A DNA stretch of 64,000 bases from UBA1189 sp045594245 (GCA_045594245.1 JAZNYG010000023.1:45119-109118), one strand, 5' to 3'. Positions 51,958 to 60,632 are shown, numbered from the stretch's first letter. Notes: generated by a model from the letters alone, not told the origin. Translations and numbers: made by a program.

Positions 51958-53408
51958 TACACCTCAAGACCATATCCCGCATCATAGGCACCCTGCTGAT
52001 TCTGTTGGCAGGCATATTCCTGCTGTTCGGCATCGCCTCGCCGTTCCTCGAGGGCAACGACCTGTTCGGTTTCCTCGTATCGGCACTGGCCACCACCCTT
52101 GCCGGACTATGGTGCCTCATCATCGGTAAGGGCAGCAAGGGGGAGTTCTCGCGCCGCGACAGCTACATCACCATCACGATCTGCTGGATAGCCTTTGCCC
52201 TCTTCGGCAGCCTACCTTATTGGCTGGGCGGACATATCCCGAGCTTCACCGATGCTTTCTTCGAGTCCATGTCGGGCTTCACCACCACGGGAGCCTCCAT
52301 CCTCGACAACATTGAGAGCCAACCACACGCACTGCTCCTCTGGCGCAGCCTTACGCAATGGCTGGGCGGTCTGGGTATCGTGTTCTTCACCGTAGCCATC
52401 CTGCCCATGTTCGGCATCGACAAGGTGCAACTCTTTGCTGCCGAGTCCACGGGTGTAAGCCACCGTAAGGTACACTCACGCGTATCAGTAGGCTCACGCT
52501 GGATATTCGGAATATACATACTGCTCACACTCGTTTGTACCGTATCGCTCAAGATATGTGGCATGGGATGGTTCGATGCCATCAACCACGCATTTACAGC
52601 AACAGGTACAGGCGGATTCTCTACCCGCCAAGCCAGCATAGAAGCTTTTTCTTCCCCCCTGATAGAGTACGTTCTCACCCTGTTCATGTTTCTCAGTGGC
52701 ATCAACTATACCCTGCTATACCTGCTACTGTTCAGAGGAAAGATACGCGAACTGTATCGTAACACCGAATTCCGCGTATATCTCTTCACAGTCCTGGGCT
52801 TCACTCTTGCCATCACCATCGGATTACTAGCCCAAGGAGATGTGGGCATAGAGAAGGCCTTTCGTTTGTCAATATTTCAGGTAGTATCATTACAGACCAC
52901 TACCGGCTTTGCCACAACTGACTACATGCTGTGGCCACCTTACTTGTGGATGTTACTCAGTTTCGCCATGATTTTCGGCGCCTGTGGCGGGTCATCCACT
53001 GGAGCCATGAAGTGCGGCCGCGTGGCCATCCTTGCCAAGAGTATACGCGGAGAGTTCCACCGTATTCTTCACCCTAATGCCGTGATACCCGTGCGCATGG
53101 ACGGCAACCCTATTAGTCAAGACACCCGCGCTACGGTACTAACCTTCACTTGCCTCTACTTCCTGCTTATCTTCATCGGGTGGTTTGTTCTCATGATTAT
53201 GGGACTTGACTTTCTCGAAGCCTATGGCATTTCTGTAAGTAGCATTAGCAACGTCGGTCCTGCCCTCGGCACCTTTGGACCAGCCTACTCTTGGAGTGCC
53301 TTGCCTGCTGCTGCCAAATGGCTGAGCACCCTGCTCATGCTCATAGGCCGTCTCGAGCTGTTCACCATCCTGCTGATGTTCACCACCTCGTTCTGGAAGA
53401 AAAGATAA
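51954..53408 (+). CDS. trkH: Trk potassium transporter membrane subunit TrkH
   Basis: A 484-residue polytopic K+ transporter with four pseudo-repeats of the M1-P-M2 pore motif. Selectivity-filter segments are visible: MSGFTTTGASIL (about 106), TATGTGGFSTRQAS (about 217), QTTTGFATTDY (about 317) and SNVGPALGTFG (about 434). The start codon is TTG overlapping the trkA TGA (TTGA); there is no alternative Met near the N terminus before the first helix (IIGTLLILLAGIFLLFGIA). TrkA binds its cytoplasmic face. Confidence 0.94.
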   Translation: MIHLKTISRIIGTLLILLAGIFLLFGIASPFLEGNDLFGFLVSALATTLAGLWCLIIGKGSKGEFSRRDSYITITICWIAFALFGSLPYWLGGHIPSFTDAFFESMSGFTTTGASILDNIESQPHALLLWRSLTQWLGGLGIVFFTVAILPMFGIDKVQLFAAESTGVSHRKVHSRVSVGSRWIFGIYILLTLVCTVSLKICGMGWFDAINHAFTATGTGGFSTRQASIEAFSSPLIEYVLTLFMFLSGINYTLLYLLLFRGKIRELYRNTEFRVYLFTVLGFTLAITIGLLAQGDVGIEKAFRLSIFQVVSLQTTTGFATTDYMLWPPYLWMLLSFAMIFGACGGSSTGAMKCGRVAILAKSIRGEFHRILHPNAVIPVRMDGNPISQDTRATVLTFTCLYFLLIFIGWFVLMIMGLDFLEAYGISVSSISNVGPALGTFGPAYSWSALPAAAKWLSTLLMLIGRLELFTILLMFTTSFWKKR

Positions 53409-53509
53409 GCCATATCAAATACTCTAAACCTTCTGCTAAAGTTTCCTAATAAAGACTTTTTGAACATTTTTGCTCTAAGATTTATTATTCTTTATCGATG
53501 AGAACTTCC

Positions 53510-53518
53510 TAATTTTGA
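53510..53518 (+). promoter_or_regulatory. -7 box of the CDP-alcohol phosphatidyltransferase unit
   Basis: TAATTTTGA fits TAnnTTTG, 30 bp before the ATG. Confidence 0.5.
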
Positions 53519-53548
53519 CCGATAGAGTAATACAAAAATCCTTATATT

Positions 53549-54247
53549 ATGAAACAAGAACAATCAAAACGAATTCAGACATCATTACTCAATGGTGTAG
53601 AGAAGAGGGTGCTCGTATGGCTTGCCGAACGACAGCCACGCTGGATTACCTCAGACATTCTCACAGGTATCGGTGTTGTAGGAGCCCTTGTTGTAGCCCT
53701 CGGCTACTTCCTATCAAACTATCATATTGAGTGGTTGTGGTTGGCTTCGCTAGGTTTCGTCATCAATTGGTATGGCGACTCGCTCGATGGCACGTTAGCG
53801 AGGGTGCGCAAGACACAACGCCCCATTTATGGATTCTACCTCGACCACAATATAGATGGTGTCACTATGGCTATCATGTGTATCGGAGCAGGGCTGAGCG
53901 ATATGCTAAACCTCTACATTGCCATGGCAGTACTAGCGGTCTACCTATTGTTGTCTATCTCCGTATACATCAATGCGCACTTGAAAGGAGAATTCAAGCT
54001 TACCTATGCCGGTATGGGGCCTACGGAGTTTCGCCTCATCATGATAGCTATCAACACGCTGTTTGTCTTTGCTACTCCTCTGCGCGAATGGGCTGTAAGC
54101 TTTGCCGTAGCAAGTGTGTCTATTACTTTTGGAGTATTTGATTTTATAGGATTGATCATTTTACTGATATTGGTGCTAATCTACCTGAACAACTTCAAGC
54201 ATGATGCCAAGGAGTATGCCGAATTAGATCCGATTAAACCCTTCTGA
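53549..54247 (+). CDS. CDP-alcohol phosphatidyltransferase
   Basis: A 232-residue membrane enzyme that swaps CMP of a CDP-lipid or CDP-alcohol for a polar head group. The family motif is complete: D77, D80-G81, A84-R85, G95, D99 and D103 (GDSLDGTLARVRK then GFYLDHNID). About six transmembrane helices surround it. An inserted nine-residue spacer between AR and G, and the His/Asn after D99, differ from classical PgsA/PssA sequences, so its alcohol substrate is open. It is the first of three closely spaced genes with GtrA and a PlsC-like acyltransferase. Confidence 0.86.
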   Translation: MKQEQSKRIQTSLLNGVEKRVLVWLAERQPRWITSDILTGIGVVGALVVALGYFLSNYHIEWLWLASLGFVINWYGDSLDGTLARVRKTQRPIYGFYLDHNIDGVTMAIMCIGAGLSDMLNLYIAMAVLAVYLLLSISVYINAHLKGEFKLTYAGMGPTEFRLIMIAINTLFVFATPLREWAVSFAVASVSITFGVFDFIGLIILLILVLIYLNNFKHDAKEYAELDPIKPF

Positions 54248-54257
54248 AAAACTATCG

Positions 54258-54722
54258 ATGAAATTCTCTCTGCAACATATCAGCAAGGTGTCAAAATTCA
54301 TCGTATCCAATATCTTAGGCACAGTGATAGACACAACGGTACTATGGATATGTTCGTGTTTTATCTTTACAGACTACGGTTATGTTGGTGAATATCTGGT
54401 GTCGCCACTCATTTCGTTTGAGTTTGCCGTATTTACCAATTATCTATGCTCGTGGTACTTCATCTGGCGCGATCGCGCCAAGCGCTATAGAAGATCTGCT
54501 TTTGCCCGAAAATATTTAGCATACAACTTATCCTCATCGGCAACATTCCTAATCAAAATGTCTATCCTATTACTTCTGGAGCGACTGTTTGGGTGGAATG
54601 TCATCATATGTAACCTCGTTGCTTTGTGTCTGTCCGGATGTATCAACTTCGCTATGGGAGAGTGGGTGATATTTCGGAAAAATGAAATAACAAGCAGAAA
54701 GTCGACATTGAACATAAAATAA
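54258..54722 (+). CDS. GtrA-family membrane protein
   Basis: A 154-residue protein with four transmembrane helices. The pattern KFIVSNILGTVIDTTVLWI (about 14-32), EFAVFTNYLCSWYFIWRDR (about 55-73) and the final CLSGCINFAMGEWVIFRK match GtrA/DPMS-associated proteins. These flip or gather polyprenyl-phosphate-linked sugars for glycosyl modification of surface polymers. No GtrB-like GT2 accompanies it here, so its lipid partner is unclear. It lies 10 bp after the phosphatidyltransferase gene and 18 bp before the acyltransferase gene. Confidence 0.84.
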   Translation: MKFSLQHISKVSKFIVSNILGTVIDTTVLWICSCFIFTDYGYVGEYLVSPLISFEFAVFTNYLCSWYFIWRDRAKRYRRSAFARKYLAYNLSSSATFLIKMSILLLLERLFGWNVIICNLVALCLSGCINFAMGEWVIFRKNEITSRKSTLNIK

Positions 54723-54740
54723 ATATCCCCATCTAACAAA

Positions 54741-55577
54741 GTGCCTCTACTTACTCTACAAGAACTAGAAACGCTGACACCCCTCTTCCATGGGAAGATG
54801 GGAAATAGACTTGGGCGTAGTTTGATGCGCTGGTTATCAGTGGACAAGCTAAACGCCTTGTATGACCGCCACGCACACCTCAGCGGACCCGACTTTGCAC
54901 GCAATGTACTCACAGACCTAGGCGTGCATTACGAAGTGTCAGGACCTGGCACAATGAATATTGAAAGTTCCAAACTTACTCCCCCTTTCATCACCATCAG
55001 CAACCATCCTTACGGCAGCATCGATGGCATCATTCTAGCCGATTTCTTCGGTCACCTATATCCCAATTACAAGATTATGGTAAACAAAATCTTGGGACGT
55101 ATAGAGGCATTAGCTCCTTCGTTCATTACCGTTACTCCTACGGGAGTGGAACGCACCGCGCCCACTAGGGAAAGCATAGTAGGCATACGCTACGCATTAG
55201 GGCAACTCCGTTCGGGAGGTGCTTTGGGCCTTTTTCCTTCAGGTGCAGTGAGCGACCTCAGTTTACGCGAGCACTGCGTACGCGACCGAGAATGGCAACC
55301 AGCCATCATTCGTCTCATTGCCAAGGCTGCGGTACCCATATTGCCAGTACATTTCTTGGATGGTAACTCTCACTTCTACTATTCACTCGGTCTTATTAAC
55401 TGGCGTGTACGTCTGCTACGTCTCCCTGCAGAGTTGTTCAATAAGCGTCATCGTCCTGCTCGCCTATATATTGGCAATGTCATTAGTGTAGAGGAACAAC
55501 GAACTTATCTCGCCACACACTGTATAGAAGAGTATGGACTTTGGTTACGTAGTAAGGTGTATGGTAGCTTTCCCTAA
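54741..55577 (+). CDS. PlsC-like lysophospholipid acyltransferase
   Basis: A 278-residue acyltransferase of the LPLAT superfamily. The catalytic SNHPYGSIDGIILADFFG (about 90-107) has the HPxGxxD form seen in hemolysin/OlsA-type members rather than the HxxxxD of PlsC. A second block FPSGAVSDLS (about 166) contains the substrate-binding motif. IRLIAKAAVPILPVHFLDGN (about 192) gives the third. GTG at 54741 is the start; no ATG precedes the conserved region. It may acylate a lysophospholipid or an aminolipid such as glycine/ornithine lipid. The last gene of the putative lipid operon. Confidence 0.85.
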   Translation: MPLLTLQELETLTPLFHGKMGNRLGRSLMRWLSVDKLNALYDRHAHLSGPDFARNVLTDLGVHYEVSGPGTMNIESSKLTPPFITISNHPYGSIDGIILADFFGHLYPNYKIMVNKILGRIEALAPSFITVTPTGVERTAPTRESIVGIRYALGQLRSGGALGLFPSGAVSDLSLREHCVRDREWQPAIIRLIAKAAVPILPVHFLDGNSHFYYSLGLINWRVRLLRLPAELFNKRHRPARLYIGNVISVEEQRTYLATHCIEEYGLWLRSKVYGSFP

Positions 55578-55598
55578 ACTGCCAACTATTTTCCACTA

Positions 55599-55987
55599 AT
55601 CCACGTCAGCTTGTGCCAGATGCTCTCCAGCGGGCCGCGCTTGTGGCGAGCCATCTACCAGTGGGCAAATGATACTTCCAGGATGAGGAACACGATGCCG
55701 ATGCAGATGCTCACGGTGGTGCCGCACTTGGCATGGAGGCCGAGTCCGTAACCGAAGTAGAGGAAGCTACCGATGATGGATTGGGTGACGTAGTTGGTGA
55801 GGCTCATCTTGCCGTAAGGCACAAGCCAGCGCTGCAAACCTGTGGGGCGTGTCCAATATAATAATAGGAATATACCCACGATGCTGAGCATGAAGAAGAG
55901 GTTGTACCACGAATTGAAGATGGTGGTGATGGAGGCCTTCATGAAGGGATTGTCAATCTGGGCAAAGAGGAAGCGCTTGCCATAGTA
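55599..55987 (-). pseudogene. Truncated and decayed second copy of the DUF418 gene
   Basis: This stretch matches the last third of the intact DUF418 gene at 57802-58962 almost base for base. Only codons from about residue 257 on remain (MKASITTIFNSWYNLFFML is shared exactly). The 5' two thirds are deleted: sequence jumps from the DUF418 interior (CATAGTA, 55981-55987) straight into the tail of the HAD copy. A TGG-to-TAG change cuts the reading frame after SFAHW, 22 residues early. The remaining 95-codon frame starts at ATG 55942, which overlaps the HAD TGA as ATGA. Some translation is therefore possible, but a functional protein is unlikely. Confidence 0.88.
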
Positions 55988-56622
55988 ATCCCATAACCTT
56001 TAACCCATAATTCATCAAGGGTCATGCCCTTGAAATTCTCGATGACAAGGTCGGCCAGTGGCGCTACTGCCTCGTAGGGGTTGGTGGTGGTGAGTGCCAC
56101 GACGAAGGCTCCTGAGTCGCGTCCGGCACGCAGGCCATTGATGCTGTCTTCGAATACCACGCAATCTTCGGGGCGGGCACCGAAGACCTTGGCCCCCTCG
56201 ATATAGCAGTCGGGGGCGGGCTTGCCTGTGGCATAGTCCTTCGAGGTGAGTATGCGGTCAAAGAGGGTCGGGAGCTCGGGATGTACGCGCAGCAAGCTGC
56301 GCATCTTCGCATCATTGCAGGCGGTGACGATAGCAGTCTTGATGCTGGCCTCGCGCAGGCTCTTGATGAAGGAGCATACACCCTCGATGTAGGTGTACTG
56401 CATCTGTTGCTCAAACTCATTGAGCCTTCGGGTAATCTCGGGCTGCTCATTCCTGAGATGGGCAAACCAATGGGCGTAGATGCTCTCGAGGGTAGTTCCC
56501 TTGATGCGCTCGGCAAAGTCGGACACGTCGGGGCGGTATTGGCGGCCTATGCTTCCCCAGAAGAGGGAGTACTGGCTCTCGGTGTCGATAACGACCCCGT
56601 CGAGGTCGAAGAGGGCGGCTTT
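55599..56622 (-). repeat. Duplicated segment A' (HAD plus DUF418 tail)
   Basis: Homologous to 57809-58197 joined to 59028-59669. Compared with the complete copy, about 830 bp (58198-59027) are missing, with at most one shared base (A) at the join. High nucleotide identity, with scattered substitutions, points to a recent duplication. Confidence 0.85.
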
Positions 56623-56634
56623 AGGGAATGTCAT
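55939..56634 (-). CDS. HAD hydrolase (beta-phosphoglucomutase-like), second copy with altered C terminus
   Basis: A 231-residue HAD subfamily IA phosphatase or mutase, about 90% identical to the copy at 59040-59681. The Asp nucleophile motif AALFDLDGVVIDTESQYSLF, the SxK region (KDYATGKPAPDCYIEGAK) and FEDSINGLRAG are intact. The cap domain lies at about 20-90. The deletion that removed most of the adjacent DUF418 gene also removed the normal stop after DELxxKG. Translation runs on for 18 extra residues (YGITMASASSLPRLTIPS) out of frame in DUF418 sequence. The core should still fold. The substrate is probably a sugar phosphate. Confidence 0.85.
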   Translation of the reverse strand: MTFPKAALFDLDGVVIDTESQYSLFWGSIGRQYRPDVSDFAERIKGTTLESIYAHWFAHLRNEQPEITRRLNEFEQQMQYTYIEGVCSFIKSLREASIKTAIVTACNDAKMRSLLRVHPELPTLFDRILTSKDYATGKPAPDCYIEGAKVFGARPEDCVVFEDSINGLRAGRDSGAFVVALTTTNPYEAVAPLADLVIENFKGMTLDELWVKGYGITMASASSLPRLTIPS

Positions 56635-56645
56635 TCGTCCAGTTG

Positions 56646-57734
56646 TTATTTAGTTTGTTTCTTGCACCATTTTTTATATCGTCGCAGGGTCGTATTGGCA
56701 TCATCGCTATACCATGAGTAGCCGTTACGGCGCTCGTGTCCTATCTCGGCCATTGTTTTGACGGGCTTTCCGTCGCGGTCGCAGAAGAAAGGCTCATTGC
56801 TGTCGATGGTGTAGAAGCGTGCCCAAAGTGGGTCGCAATCGTCGCAAGGAACTATGCGGCGGTCTTTCTTCCCTTCATCGTTTATGAAGTTCTCAAGACG
56901 TATGCCCTCCAGCTTGTTGGCCTCAAACCAGGTAACCCCGTGGTGAATGGCAGCCTTAATCTGTTCAGAGGGGTTCTCGATGGTCATCAGCAAATTGATG
57001 ATCTTGGCGCTTTCGTGTCCGCTCAATGAGATAAGCTCGTAGGCGCGTGCTTTTGCTGGCTTCAAGGTTACGGCATCATATTGGGCACACCATACGGTAG
57101 GCACTCCGTTCTGTATGATTTGTGTCTTAAGTATACACTCTACACCCTTATCGAAGGCGCGTTGGGCACGCTTGCGGTATCGGCGGGGAAGGAAGTTGAA
57201 CTGCTCGTCCTTGACCACGGACTGCATCAGGAAGAGCACGTTGGCATTCCCATGGTCGTTGTATTCAATCTCGGTGACATATCCTCCCTTGTTGGGGTAT
57301 ACTTGCGGGAATCCGCCGTTGTCGTATTGTGCTTCGAACAGGTAGCTGAGGCCGCGCATGACGCTCTTCTTGTACCGCTTGTCGCCAGTAGCCTTGTACA
57401 GTGAAGCCAGATAGTATATCTCTGTGGAGGTGGCACCATTGTCGATGGTGGTGCTGTATGGGGTGCTCTTGCGTTGGACTATCTCGTGCTGCTCTTCGAT
57501 GCTGAGTATGTCCTGCATACGTACATTCTTAGGCCAGCCACCCGTGTCGAACTGATAGAGGAGCACGTTGTCGCCGATGCGTTTGGCCTCGTCTGTATGG
57601 TAGAAATCTGCCTCGAGGGCACGAACGAACTCTGGCCATTTCTTTTTGTACAGCTTCTCATTGTTGGTTTGTGCCCATACGCTGCCGATGAGGGCAAGGG
57701 CTACTAATAGTGCTGTCAGGCGTTTCATATTCAT
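56646..57734 (-). CDS. Pectate lyase, PL10 family
   Basis: A 362-residue secreted polysaccharide lyase that cleaves polygalacturonate by beta-elimination. Signal MKRLTALLVALALIGSVWAQ. The (alpha/alpha) toroid has LYQFDTGGWPKNVRMQ (about 62), TIDNGATSTEIYYLASLY (about 96), EAQYDNGGFPQVYPNKGGY (about 133), GVPTVWCAQYDAVTLKPAKARAYE (about 207) with the catalytic Arg, and YSWYSDDANTTLRRY at the end. These are PL10 hallmarks. Two Met codons open the frame (MNMKRL); the second fits the signal better. It sits between the two HAD-DUF418 copies, 11 bp before the second HAD gene, an odd setting for a catabolic lyase. Confidence 0.92.
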   Translation of the reverse strand: MNMKRLTALLVALALIGSVWAQTNNEKLYKKKWPEFVRALEADFYHTDEAKRIGDNVLLYQFDTGGWPKNVRMQDILSIEEQHEIVQRKSTPYSTTIDNGATSTEIYYLASLYKATGDKRYKKSVMRGLSYLFEAQYDNGGFPQVYPNKGGYVTEIEYNDHGNANVLFLMQSVVKDEQFNFLPRRYRKRAQRAFDKGVECILKTQIIQNGVPTVWCAQYDAVTLKPAKARAYELISLSGHESAKIINLLMTIENPSEQIKAAIHHGVTWFEANKLEGIRLENFINDEGKKDRRIVPCDDCDPLWARFYTIDSNEPFFCDRDGKPVKTMAEIGHERRNGYSWYSDDANTTLRRYKKWCKKQTK

Positions 57735-57801
57735 GTTACTTTTTGAGGGATGTTGGATATCGATTAGTGGCTTACTTCTATTAGTAATGTTATAGACTTT
57801 T

Positions 57802-58962
57802 TTACTTCATCCACGTCAGCTTGTGCCAGATGCTCTCCAGTGGGCCGCGCTTGTGGCGAGCCATCCACCAGTGGGCAAATGATACTTGCAGGATGAGGAA
57901 TACGATGCCGATGCAGAAACTCACAGTGGTGCCACACTTGGCATGGAGACCGAGTCCGTAGCCGAAGTATAGGAAGCTGCCGATAATGGATTGGGTGACG
58001 TAGTTGGTGAGGCTCATCTTCCCATAAGGCACAAGCCAGCGCTGCAGTCCTGTGGGGCGTGTCCAATATAATAATAGGAATATACCCACGATGCTGAGCA
58101 TGAAGAAGAGGTTGTACCACGAATTGAAGATGGTAGTGATGGAGGCCTTCATGAAGGGATTGTCAATCTGGGCAAAGAGGAAGCGCTTGCCATAGTAGAG
58201 GATGAGTGCCAGTGGGGCGGAGTAGCAGAGCACCTTGGTCCATAGGGCGCGGCTACGCGAGAGCTCCTCCTCCGTGGAGGTGCGGAACAGGCCCATGCGG
58301 CCTATCAGCAGACCGAAAATGAAGAGTGAGGTGGTCTGGAACACGCGCCCGTAGCACCATGCCCAGTTGAGGCTGGCGAGCTGTCCGGTGACGAAGTTGA
58401 CCTTCATCATCTCCCACAGTGAGGTGCCGCCCAGCTGGGGGTATACATCGCCCAAGGAGAATATCATCTGCTGTGGATTGGCTTCGGGACAGATGGCGGC
58501 ATAGATCACCTTTGCCCACTCTACGGGTTGCAGCATCAGTATCACGGCGGTCCACAGCAGGGCTTTGTTGCTCCAATGGCGTATGGGCACGAGGGCAAAG
58601 CCGAGGATGGCGTAGAGCACCAGTATCTCGCCGGGGAAGAAGAGCGAGTTGATGAAACCGAAGCCAAGGAGCAGCACCAAGCGCCACATGTAGCGGTACT
58701 TGAAGTCTTCGCCGCGCTGCTCGGCATGATGGCTCTGCAAGTAGAAGGTGAAGCCGAAGAGTAGGGCAAAGATGGCATAGGCTTTGCCCGAGAAGGTGAA
58801 GAACATCATGTCCCAGATGTTGCTGTCGAGCGAGCGCAGCCAGGGAAGTTCGGTTTTTGGGAATGAGTAGTAGTTGAAGTGCTCGATGTTATGGAGCAGC
58901 ATGATGCCCATGACGGCGAAGCCGCGCAGTGAGTCTATGGCGCTGATACGTTGGTTGGACAT
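57802..58962 (-). CDS. DUF418 family membrane protein
   Basis: A 386-residue integral membrane protein of the YeiB/DUF418 group. MSNQRISAIDSLRGFAVMGIML is the typical N terminus (IDxLRGFA). About ten helices follow. The C-terminal DUF418 core has YNLFFMLSIVGIFLLLYW, LVPYGKMSLTNYVTQSIIGS (about 309-328) and FAHWWMARHKRGPLESIWHKLTW. Relatives are related to acyltransferase-3-like membrane proteins and may transfer acyl or other groups on cell-surface molecules. The function is unproven. It follows the HAD gene on the same strand and was duplicated with it. This copy is intact. Confidence 0.85.
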   Translation of the reverse strand: MSNQRISAIDSLRGFAVMGIMLLHNIEHFNYYSFPKTELPWLRSLDSNIWDMMFFTFSGKAYAIFALLFGFTFYLQSHHAEQRGEDFKYRYMWRLVLLLGFGFINSLFFPGEILVLYAILGFALVPIRHWSNKALLWTAVILMLQPVEWAKVIYAAICPEANPQQMIFSLGDVYPQLGGTSLWEMMKVNFVTGQLASLNWAWCYGRVFQTTSLFIFGLLIGRMGLFRTSTEEELSRSRALWTKVLCYSAPLALILYYGKRFLFAQIDNPFMKASITTIFNSWYNLFFMLSIVGIFLLLYWTRPTGLQRWLVPYGKMSLTNYVTQSIIGSFLYFGYGLGLHAKCGTTVSFCIGIVFLILQVSFAHWWMARHKRGPLESIWHKLTWMK

Positions 58963-59669
58963 TTTATTTGGTGTTTAGAGTTTAATGCTGGTAGGGGTGA
59001 TTAAGGTCGCTAAAGTCACTAGGGTCAATCCCATAACCCTTAACCTTTGGCCTTTAATTCATCAAAAGTCATTCCTTTGAAGTTCTCGATGACGATGTCG
59101 GCCAGTGGTGCTACTGCCTCGTAGGGGTTGGTGGTGGTGAGTGCCACGACGAAGGCTCCTGAGTCGCGTCCTGCTCGCAGACCGTTGATGCTGTCTTCGA
59201 ATACCACGCACTCTTCGGGGCGGGCACCGAAGGCTTTGGCCCCCTCGATATAGCAGTCGGGGGCGGGCTTGCCTGCGGCATAGTCCTTCGATGTGAGTAT
59301 GCGGTCGAAGAGGGTAGGGAGCTCGGGATGTACGCGCAGCACGCTGCGCATCTTCGCCTCATTGCTGGCGGTGGCGATAGCAGTCTTGATGCTGGCCTCG
59401 CGCAGGCTCTTGATGAAGGAGCATACACCCTCGATGTAGGTGTACTGCATCTGTTGCTCAAACTCATTGAGCCTTTGGGTAATCTCGGGCTGCTCATCCC
59501 TGAGATGGGCAAACCAATGGGTGTAGATGCTCTCGAGGGTAGTGCCCTTGATGCGCTCGGCAAAGTCGGGCACGTCGGGGCGGTATTGGCGGCCTATGCT
59601 ACCCCAAAAGAGAGAGTACTGACTCTCGGTGTCGATGATGACACCGTCGAGGTCGAAGAGTGCGGCTTT
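57809..59669 (-). repeat. Duplicated segment A (intact HAD-DUF418 pair)
   Basis: The full-length partner of segment A' at 55599-56622. Identity begins at the last DUF418 codons (57809) and ends a few codons inside the HAD start (59669), so both segment ends lie within or next to coding sequence. Confidence 0.85.
59001..59030 (-). repeat. Short decamer array between HAD and DUF418
   Basis: TTAAGGTCGC, TAAAGTCACT and AGGGTCAATC share a (A)nGTC word at 9-10-bp spacing, in the 77-bp spacer between two co-oriented genes. Confidence 0.45.
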
Positions 59670-59681
59670 GATTGTATGCAT
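59040..59681 (-). CDS. HAD hydrolase (beta-phosphoglucomutase-like), intact copy
   Basis: A 213-residue HAD IA enzyme acting on a phosphorylated small molecule, probably a sugar phosphate. Motif I AALFDLDGVIIDTESQYS (nucleophile Asp about 10 and acid/base Asp about 12), motif II in KTAIATAS (about 98), motif III Lys in KDYAAGKPAPDCYI (about 145) and motif IV FEDSINGLRAG (about 170) are all present. A helical cap occupies about 20-85. It ends normally at FDELKAKG. It is 18 bp downstream of rsgA. A second, tail-altered copy lies at 55939-56634. Confidence 0.9.
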   Translation of the reverse strand: MHTIKAALFDLDGVIIDTESQYSLFWGSIGRQYRPDVPDFAERIKGTTLESIYTHWFAHLRDEQPEITQRLNEFEQQMQYTYIEGVCSFIKSLREASIKTAIATASNEAKMRSVLRVHPELPTLFDRILTSKDYAAGKPAPDCYIEGAKAFGARPEECVVFEDSINGLRAGRDSGAFVVALTTTNPYEAVAPLADIVIENFKGMTFDELKAKG

Positions 59682-59699
59682 TTCTATATAGGCTATTTA

Positions 59700-60632
59700 T
59701 CAATATCCTTCGCGGTATTTGCCCTCTTCCTTGTCGTCGAGCATGCTGAGGTAAGAGGCATAGCGTGACTGGCTGATGCGGCACTCCTCTACGGCTTGGC
59801 GCACGGCGCAGTGGGGCTCGTGGGTGTGGGTACAGTTGCCATAGCGGCAATGGGCCGACTCGGCGAATATCTCGCGGAAGTAATGGCTGATCTCCTCCTC
59901 CTCCATATCGAAGGTGCCGAAGCCCTTGACACCGGGAGTGTCGATGAGCCAACCGTTGTCGCCGAAGGGGAACATCTCAGAGAAGGTGGTGGTGTGCATG
60001 CCCTTGTTGTGGTACTCGGAAATCTCGGCGGTACGCAGATGGAGGTCGGGGAGCAGGGCGTTGATGAGGGTGCTCTTGCCTACGCCGGAGTTGCCGGAGA
60101 GTAGGGTGGTCTTGCCTGTGAGAGAGGCACGCACCTTATCGAGTCCGTCGCCATTGAGAGCCGACACGCAGGAGCACTCGTAGCCAATGGTATTATAAAG
60201 GTGTACGATGGCATCGAGATAGCGGCGTTCGTCCTCATTGTAGCGGTCCACCTTGTTGAACACAATATGTACGGGGATGCGGTAGGCTTCGGCAGTGGCG
60301 AGGAAGCGGTCGATGAAGACGGTAGAGGTCTCGGGGTAGTTGATGGTGACGATGAGCAGGCACATATCGACATTGGCAGCGAGGATGTGTGACTGCTTCG
60401 AGAGGTTTGAGGCACGACGTATGATGTAGTTGCGCCGTTCTTGGATGTCGGTAATATAAGATATGCCGTCAACGGGTGAGGTAATGGTCACCCGATCGCC
60501 GACGGCCACAGGGTTGGTACTGCGGATGCCCTTGAGTCGGAAGTTGCCTTTGATGCGGCAGTCGATGAGGGCTCCCTCATCGGTCTTCACGATGTATTGG
60601 CTTCCGGTGTTCTTGATTACGAGTCCAAGCAT
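59700..60632 (-). CDS. rsgA: Ribosome small subunit-dependent GTPase A
   Basis: A 310-residue circularly permuted GTPase that helps late 30S maturation. An N-terminal OB domain (about 1-75; VKTDEGALIDCRIKGNFRLK) is followed by the G motifs in permuted order: G4 HIVFNKVDRY (about 116), G1 LLSGNSGVGKSTLINAL (about 176) and G3 LIDTPGVKGFG (about 227). The C-terminal zinc module has HCRYGNCTHTHEPHCAV (about 260-276; Cys/His ligands). Its ATG overlaps the frr stop by one base (TAATG), so the pair is translationally coupled, joining ribosome recycling and assembly. Confidence 0.96.
   Translation of the reverse strand: MLGLVIKNTGSQYIVKTDEGALIDCRIKGNFRLKGIRSTNPVAVGDRVTITSPVDGISYITDIQERRNYIIRRASNLSKQSHILAANVDMCLLIVTINYPETSTVFIDRFLATAEAYRIPVHIVFNKVDRYNEDERRYLDAIVHLYNTIGYECSCVSALNGDGLDKVRASLTGKTTLLSGNSGVGKSTLINALLPDLHLRTAEISEYHNKGMHTTTFSEMFPFGDNGWLIDTPGVKGFGTFDMEEEEISHYFREIFAESAHCRYGNCTHTHEPHCAVRQAVEECRISQSRYASYLSMLDDKEEGKYREGY

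Noticed and set aside
55655..55942. Independent small membrane-protein gene of 95 codons
   Set aside because: It is the 3' fragment of a duplicated DUF418 gene, shortened by a nonsense change. Treated as a pseudogene.
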